The notes under the pieces are model-generated. The model was not told the origin of the DNA, searched no databases, and saw nothing but the letters and a program-made list of their open reading frames with translations. A stretch of DNA of 10,663 bases from SIG701 sp045123975 (GTDB taxonomy: Bacteria > Bacillota > Clostridia > Oscillospirales > CAG-272): positions 1-10,663 of the forward strand of contig JBGVKV010000110.1 of the NCBI GenBank assembly GCA_045123975.1, read 5' to 3'. This document shows positions 6,699-10,663 of the stretch, in pieces (position 1 is the first letter of the stretch; each line of letters starts with the position of its first letter). Position numbers and translations under genes: made by a program.

Positions 6699-7301
6699 TT
6701 ACAGATTGCAGTGGGCTGCGATCTCGTCCCAGAGTTCCTCACGGCCCGCACCGTTTTGAGAGGAGTACAGAATGATGCACTCCGCATCGCACAGATCCGG
6801 ATCGGCGCAGAGAGTTTCTACGCACTTCTTCTTTTCGGTGGCGTTCAGCTTGTCGCATTTCGTTGCCACCACGATGTGGGGAATGGAAGCCAGCCGCAGA
6901 TAGCGGAGCATATCCCGATCGTCGGCGGTGGGGCCAACACGGCTGTCCACCAGCTGGATGACCAGCCGAAGCAGATCGATGTTGGGATTATCGGTAAAGT
7001 ATCCGTCCGTCAAAGAGGACCATTTCTGTTTATCCGTCTGTGTGCGCTTGGCGTAGCCGTAGCCGGGCAGATCCACGAGGAACAGCTTGTGATCCACGTC
7101 GTAGAAATTGATGGTAATGGTTTTACCGGGAGCACTGCTGACCCGCGCCAGGGATTTTCTCTGGAGCAGAGAGTTGATCAGCGAGCTTTTCCCCACGTTG
7201 GAACGTCCGGAAAAGGCCACTTGGGGAATGGCATCCTTGGGGAACTGTCGGGACAGACCGGCGGAAATCTTCAATGTGGAATTGTTCAGATTCAGTTTCA
7301 T
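6699..7301 (-). CDS. yihA: Ribosome biogenesis GTPase YihA/YsxC (EngB)
   Basis: This circularly standard, roughly 200-residue TRAFAC GTPase takes part in late assembly of the 50S ribosomal subunit and is essential in Bacillus subtilis. All G motifs are visible: G1 GRSNVGKSS at 32-40, the switch I Thr within PGKTITINFYD, G3 DLPGYGYAKR at 77-86, G4 TKCDK at 147-151, and G5 SSQNGAG near 180-186. I chose the ATG at 7301, giving MKLNLNNSTL: the AAAGGAG site ends 9 bases before it but only 3 bases before the upstream in-frame ATG at 7307. The gene follows lon by 19 bases, and the lon-ysxC order is conserved in Bacillus and other Bacillota. That supports both assignments and a common transcript from the lon promoter. 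Confidence 0.95.
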   Translation of the reverse strand: MKLNLNNSTLKISAGLSRQFPKDAIPQVAFSGRSNVGKSSLINSLLQRKSLARVSSAPGKTITINFYDVDHKLFLVDLPGYGYAKRTQTDKQKWSSLTDGYFTDNPNIDLLRLVIQLVDSRVGPTADDRDMLRYLRLASIPHIVVATKCDKLNATEKKKCVETLCADPDLCDAECIILYSSQNGAGREELWDEIAAHCNL

Positions 7302-7310
7302 TTCCATCGG

Positions 7311-7317
7311 CTCCTTT
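7311..7317 (-). promoter_or_regulatory. Ribosome binding site that favours the second Met of yihA
   Basis: AAAGGAG on the minus strand is 3 bases from the ATG at 7307 and 9 bases from the in-frame ATG at 7301. Normal spacing favours 7301. Confidence 0.6.
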
Positions 7318-7320
7318 CCA

Positions 7321-9759
7321 TTATCTTACGGTGGCGGGAACGCGTGCATCCCCGGCAGGAATCAGCGTGGAGAAAGGCTCCTTTGCTTTTTCGGTGCCCT
7401 TCATTTCGCGAATCGTTTCGCATTTGGGTGTACAGAGTGCAGTGCGCAGCACCTCTCCCGCATCACGGCAGGGAATAAAGAGAAGATTCTGCCGTACAAC
7501 GGGATCGATCTCTTCCAAATCCGCACGATTGTCATAGGGAATGATCACGCGGGTCACGCCGGCAGACCAGGCGGCGGTGGTTTTCTCCTTCAAGCCGCCG
7601 ATGGCAAGCACACGTCCGGTCAGCGTCAGCTCACCGGTCATGGCAATATCCCGATGGACGGGGCGTCCGGACAAAGCACTGGTCAGCGAGGTTAAAATCG
7701 ACACGCCGGCCGAAGGGCCGTCCTTGGGCGTAGCGCCCTCAGGTACGTGAATATGAATATCCTTCGTCTTATAGAAGTCGGGAGTCACGCCCAACTCATC
7801 GGCGTGAGCGCGTATGTAGCTGACTGCCAGGCGGGCAGATTCCTTCATCACGTCGCCGAGGGAGCCGGTCAATTCGATCTTGCCCGTGCCCTCCATGATC
7901 AACGTTTCGATGCGGAGCAGATCGCCGCCGGATTCCGTATAGGCAAGTCCGTTGACTACGCCCACCGCATCAGTGTCGTAAATGGCGTCCTGAATCAGCT
8001 TGCGGGGACCGAGGAATTCGGCCACGTTGTCTTTTGTCAGGGTGATTTTCTTGGTGCCGTCTTCCACGATGCGGCGCGCCGCACGGCGGCAGACTGCGGC
8101 AATCTCTCTCTCCAGACGGCGCACACCGGATTCGCGGGTGTAACCGTCGATGATCTCCGTTACCGCATCGTCGGCGATCTTCAGCATGCGCTTGTTCAGG
8201 CCGTGCCGCTTCATTTGCTTGGGAATGAGATGATTCTGCGCGATGGACAGCTTTTCATTCTTGGTGTAGGTAGTCAGCTCGATGACTTCCATACGGTCCA
8301 GCAGAGGGCGGGGAATGGTATCCAAAGTATTGGCCGTGGCGATGAATACGCACTCGGACAGATCCAGGGGCAACTCAATAAAGTGATCGCGGAAGTTCTT
8401 GTTCTGCTCACCGTCCAGTACCTCCAGCATGGCGGAGGCAGGATCGCCGTGGGCGTCGGAGCACATCTTGTCGATCTCGTCCAAAAGGATCAGCGGATTG
8501 CGGGTGCCGGCCTGCACCATAGCGTTTACGATGCGGCCGGGCATAGCGCCGATATAGGTTTTTCTGTGACCGCGGATGTCCGCTTCGTCCCGGATACCGC
8601 CCAAAGAAACGCGTACGTAATTGCGGCGCATAGCGCGGGCAATGGAGGCACCCAAGGAGGTTTTACCGATACCGGGCGGGCCAACGAAGCAGAGAATCTG
8701 ATTCTTCAGATCCGGAGCCAGCTGCCGTACGGCAATGTATTCGAGAATACGGTCCTTGACCTTGGTCAAGCCGTCGTGATCCGCATCCAGAATCTTTTTG
8801 GCGGCGGCAACGTCTACCCGGTCGCGGGACGTTTTTGTCCACGGAATCTCAAGACAGGTGTCCAGATAGGTTCTGAGAACGGATGCCTCGGGGGAACCGA
8901 AAGAGGTCTTGTTCAGGCGGGCTACTTCCTTCAGCAGCTTCTCACGCACCTCGGCGGGAGGATTGGCACGCTCGATCTTGGCGTAGTATTCCTCCACCTC
9001 GTCGCCGGCATCGCCGTTCAATTCCGTCTGGATCACCTTCATCTGCTCCCGCAGATAGTAATCTCTCTGATTTTCGTCGATCTGCTCCCGGACTCTCTGG
9101 TGGATCTTGGACTCCAGCTGCAAAATTTCCGCTTCCTTGTCCAGAAGAACAGCCACCTTTTCCAAGCGCTTCAGCGGGTCAAATACTTCCAGGATGGCCT
9201 GCTTGTCTTCGGTGCGCATCAGTACGTTGGATGCGATCAGATCGGCCAGAAGACCCGGATTCTTTACGGACCGTGCCGCCAGGAGGATCTCATCGGACGC
9301 ACCGGGGATATTCTGCACCATGGCTTCCAGGGCGGACAGTGCTTCCCACATCAGAGCCTCAGTCTTTACGTCGCCGCCTGTGGATTTGTCCAGGGTGACG
9401 GTTTTTGCCATCAGTTCCGCATTCAGATGTCCGCTTGCCATATAGAAAGACAAAGCGGATGCACGGCATACGCCTTCAGCGATCACGCGTACGTGGCCGT
9501 CGGAGGTTTTCAGTGTCTGGCGGATCTTGCAGACTGTGCCGATGGTGTACAGATCCATTGCCTCCGGGGATTCGACGCTGATGTCTTTTTGTCCAACGAG
9601 AAATATATGTGTACCGTTCTCCGTTGCGAAATCGCAGGCGGATACGGAAATTTCACGGGCTAATTCAAAATTAAAGGGAATCGAGGGAAAGGCCACCTGA
9701 CCGCGAAGCGGAATCACGGGGAGGGTCATCTTCTCGATTTTTTCAATAAATCTCGGCAT
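7321..9759 (-). CDS. lon: Endopeptidase La (LonA ATP-dependent protease)
   Basis: The 812-residue protein is a full LonA protease that unfolds and degrades damaged and regulatory cytoplasmic proteins. The N-terminal substrate domain (about 8-200) opens with LPVIPLRGQVAFPSIPF, and the coiled linker contains DENQRDYYLREQMKVIQTEL. The AAA+ module has Walker A GPPGIGKTS (360-368), Walker B LLDEID (425-430), sensor ATANTLD and an arginine-finger candidate Arg489 in LLDRME. The protease domain has Ser683 in DGPSAG and Lys726 in GGLKEK; this 43-residue spacing equals that of the known Ser-Lys dyads. A tail of about 34 residues follows the usual end near ALCTP. I chose the ATG at 9759 because AAAGGAG lies 7 bases upstream. 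The ATG at 9765 is 1 base from that site, and a TTG at 9831 sits at the predicted transcript start. Confidence 0.97.
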   Translation of the reverse strand: MPRFIEKIEKMTLPVIPLRGQVAFPSIPFNFELAREISVSACDFATENGTHIFLVGQKDISVESPEAMDLYTIGTVCKIRQTLKTSDGHVRVIAEGVCRASALSFYMASGHLNAELMAKTVTLDKSTGGDVKTEALMWEALSALEAMVQNIPGASDEILLAARSVKNPGLLADLIASNVLMRTEDKQAILEVFDPLKRLEKVAVLLDKEAEILQLESKIHQRVREQIDENQRDYYLREQMKVIQTELNGDAGDEVEEYYAKIERANPPAEVREKLLKEVARLNKTSFGSPEASVLRTYLDTCLEIPWTKTSRDRVDVAAAKKILDADHDGLTKVKDRILEYIAVRQLAPDLKNQILCFVGPPGIGKTSLGASIARAMRRNYVRVSLGGIRDEADIRGHRKTYIGAMPGRIVNAMVQAGTRNPLILLDEIDKMCSDAHGDPASAMLEVLDGEQNKNFRDHFIELPLDLSECVFIATANTLDTIPRPLLDRMEVIELTTYTKNEKLSIAQNHLIPKQMKRHGLNKRMLKIADDAVTEIIDGYTRESGVRRLEREIAAVCRRAARRIVEDGTKKITLTKDNVAEFLGPRKLIQDAIYDTDAVGVVNGLAYTESGGDLLRIETLIMEGTGKIELTGSLGDVMKESARLAVSYIRAHADELGVTPDFYKTKDIHIHVPEGATPKDGPSAGVSILTSLTSALSGRPVHRDIAMTGELTLTGRVLAIGGLKEKTTAAWSAGVTRVIIPYDNRADLEEIDPVVRQNLLFIPCRDAGEVLRTALCTPKCETIREMKGTEKAKEPFSTLIPAGDARVPATVR

Positions 9760-9766
9760 AAACATT

Positions 9767-9773
9767 CTCCTTT
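9767..9773 (-). promoter_or_regulatory. Ribosome binding site that fixes the lon start
   Basis: AAAGGAG on the minus strand ends 7 bases before the ATG at 9759, an optimal spacing, and only 1 base before the in-frame ATG at 9765. Lon therefore begins MPRFIEKIEK. Confidence 0.75.
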
Positions 9774-9801
9774 CCGAGAGCGAGGGTTCCGTTTGGGATG
9801 A

Positions 9802-9833
9802 TTTTGTGCGAAATTGTTCGTGTTCGTACAAAA
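9802..9833. repeat. Inverted repeat at the lon transcript start (operator or 5' stem-loop candidate)
   Basis: On the plus strand TTTTGTGCGAA (9802-9812) and TTCGTACAAAA (9823-9833) form 11-bp arms with a single mismatch, separated by 10 bases. Inside lies a tandem hexamer, TGTTCG twice (9815-9826). The element begins at or within a few bases of the predicted lon start site. It matches neither CIRCE (TTAGCACTC/GAGTGCTAA) nor the CtsR heptads, the known heat-shock operators of Bacillota. It also lacks the GAAC-N4-GTTC symmetry of a LexA box. In the mRNA it would be a 5'-terminal stem-loop. Confidence 0.65.
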
Positions 9834-9839
9834 CACCAC

Positions 9840-9873
9840 ATTATATTATATCACATAAATTTTAACAAGTCTA
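9840..9873 (-). promoter_or_regulatory. Sigma-A promoter region of lon (two overlapping candidates)
   Basis: Read on the minus strand, TTGTTA (9868-9863), a 17-base spacer and TATAAT (9845-9840) form one good promoter. A second, offset by 5 bases, is TAGACT (9873-9868), 17 bases, TATAAT (9850-9845), preceded by TG one base upstream (extended -10, TGATATAAT). Either would start transcription near 9838-9833, giving a leader of about 75-80 bases before the lon ATG. This is probably the main promoter for the whole left-reading cluster, since no other strong promoter is evident in the short gaps downstream. Confidence 0.75.
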
Positions 9874-9943
9874 TAACGAATACGGATTCTATCTCTGTTT
9901 TTTTGCGTTTTTTAGGGACAAAACCGAGGAAAACGCTCCGTCC

Positions 9944-9972
9944 TTGACAGTTTTGCGGACAAATGGTACAAT
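9944..9972 (+). promoter_or_regulatory. Near-consensus sigma-A promoter of the divergent gene
   Basis: TTGACA (9944-9949), a 17-base spacer and TACAAT (9967-9972) differ from the sigma-A consensus at one base. Transcription would begin near 9979, giving a leader of about 50 bases before the ATG at 10031. The sequence from 9760 to 10030 holds only this promoter, the lon promoter and repeat, and T-rich tracts at 9898-9913. I see no RNA gene or terminator there. Confidence 0.8.
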
Positions 9973-10030
9973 AAGATGTAGAATTGTGAAGCCGGATATA
10001 CCGGGAAATTTTAGGGAATCGGGTGATGAG

Positions 10031-10663
10031 ATGGAACGGGGAATCTCCCGCACAAAAAAGACTGTCGTGATATTTGTCCTGTGTGCTCTTATGCTGCAGG
10101 GGATTTTCTGTCTGTTTTTTACTACCGGCGCTCTTGAGGCCACTTTCCCTTTGTACGTGCGTGCCGCATCCCGGGAAGTCACAGTGGGGGACAATTCCTA
10201 CACGGAATATTTCCGTCTCCGCAATGAAGCGGTAGATTCAGACATCATCGTGGTAGGAATCGATTTTTCCTCGCCTCAAACCTTTGATCTGCTTACGGAT
10301 ATGATCGTTTCACTGAAGCACGATGCCAATATCGGCGGTGTGATCATTGACGCTTACGGCGATGCGGAATCCTCGGCCCATGCCGCCGAGGTGATCAGCT
10401 CTATTATGCCGGACGTGGCGGAGTTTGCGTGCGACGTGATGCGGGAAAATTATGAGGTTCCCGCAGTCTATGAGAATTTCCTCGACCGAATGAACACGAT
10501 CAATCTGGAGTATCCCCCGGCCCGGAGAATGTTTGGCGTTATCATTGAAAACGGTGAGGATCATACGGCCTCACTTTTGTCAGCTGCCCGTGCGGCGCAT
10601 AAGGAAAGTCAGCGCCCCGTTTTGGTTTTGACGGATTCTTCCCGCCTGATTACGGACAGTCCG
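10031..10663 (+). CDS. Unrecognised membrane-anchored extracytoplasmic protein (3' end outside the window)
   Basis: An uninterrupted frame of 211 codons starts at 10031 and runs off the window. A basic N-terminus (RTKK) precedes one hydrophobic segment at about 11-34, predicted to be an uncleaved signal anchor with the rest outside. The visible domain begins near residue 69 as alternating strands and helices: DIIVVGIDFSSPQTFDLL (71-88), IGGVIIDAYGD (101-111), FGVIIENGED (168-177) and RPVLVLTDSSRLI (195-207). The ATG is preceded by GGGTGAT, which can pair with the 16S rRNA tail, and by a strong promoter. I do not recognise the family. The strand pattern faintly recalls the Tiki/ChaN/erythromycin-esterase fold, without its Gly-Glu-x-x-His motif, or CHASE2-type sensor domains; both are guesses. 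It is transcribed divergently from lon. Confidence 0.82.
   Translation, partial: MERGISRTKKTVVIFVLCALMLQGIFCLFFTTGALEATFPLYVRAASREVTVGDNSYTEYFRLRNEAVDSDIIVVGIDFSSPQTFDLLTDMIVSLKHDANIGGVIIDAYGDAESSAHAAEVISSIMPDVAEFACDVMRENYEVPAVYENFLDRMNTINLEYPPARRMFGVIIENGEDHTASLLSAARAAHKESQRPVLVLTDSSRLITDSP

Noticed and set aside
7747..9663. A 638-codon open frame on the plus strand opposite lon
   Set aside because: It lies entirely antisense to a lon gene with intact motifs, and its translation shows no family features. Long antisense frames are expected from codon bias in moderately GC-rich genes.
9760..9831. Extended Lon N-terminus from a TTG at 9831
   Set aside because: That codon coincides with the predicted transcript start and has no ribosome site; AAAGGAG is correctly placed only for the ATG at 9759.
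9895..9915. T-rich tract as an intrinsic terminator
   Set aside because: No GC-rich stem precedes it on either strand, and it lies between two divergent promoters where no transcript needs to end.
9992..10004. CCGGATATACCGG as a leader hairpin or operator of the divergent gene
   Set aside because: The arms are only 4 bp and CCGG is itself palindromic, so the symmetry is weak and easily due to chance.
9889..10194. A 101-codon minus-strand frame upstream of lon
   Set aside because: It overlaps the strong plus-strand promoter and the start of the divergent gene; its basic, low-complexity translation and lack of a good ribosome site argue against it.
10310..10564. An 84-codon minus-strand frame inside the divergent gene
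   Set aside because: It is antisense to an uninterrupted 211-codon frame that has a promoter, ribosome site and signal anchor.

Overview
This window is a compact chromosomal segment, probably from a Gram-positive member of the class Clostridia (Bacillota). Four things suggest this: strong AAGGAGG-type ribosome binding sites; the LonA-YihA(YsxC) pair; the scpA-scpB-DUF2953-gerW-D,D-carboxypeptidase-rluB order, which resembles clostridial and Bacillus gene neighbourhoods; and a GerW/YtfJ-type germination protein, which implies an endospore former or a recent relative of one. Base composition is moderate (about half G+C by eye). No transfer genes, IS elements, phage genes, CRISPR arrays, tRNAs or rRNAs are visible.

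Positions 1-9759 are almost solid coding sequence on the minus strand. In transcription order the genes are lon (LonA protease), yihA (ribosome-assembly GTPase), lysA (diaminopimelate decarboxylase), an M50 site-2-type membrane protease, scpA and scpB (condensin partners), a DUF2953 membrane protein, gerW, a D-alanyl-D-alanine carboxypeptidase, an rRNA pseudouridine synthase of the RluB type, and the first 13 codons of a further gene. Spacings run from a 1-base overlap to 35 bases, except for a 90-base gap before the carboxypeptidase gene. That gap holds a 28-bp interrupted palindrome and a possible forespore-type promoter, so the carboxypeptidase, rluB and the partial gene may form a separately controlled sub-unit. 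Several ORFs have in-frame upstream starts that the Shine-Dalgarno positions argue against. I shortened lon, yihA, lysA, scpA and the carboxypeptidase accordingly.

Positions 9760-10030 are a divergent control region. It has a sigma-A promoter reading left into lon, with an 11-bp-arm inverted repeat at the predicted lon transcript start, and a near-consensus sigma-A promoter (TTGACA, 17 bp, TACAAT) reading right. The right-hand promoter drives an unrecognised membrane-anchored extracytoplasmic protein, which starts at 10031 and runs off the window end. It is the only gene I cannot place in a family.

Functionally the left-reading cluster is housekeeping: protein quality control, ribosome assembly and modification, lysine synthesis, chromosome condensation, wall trimming and spore or germination functions. 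I do not see a convincing new multi-gene system. The best candidates for something undescribed are the divergent unknown gene, the lon operator-like palindrome and the palindrome before the carboxypeptidase gene.
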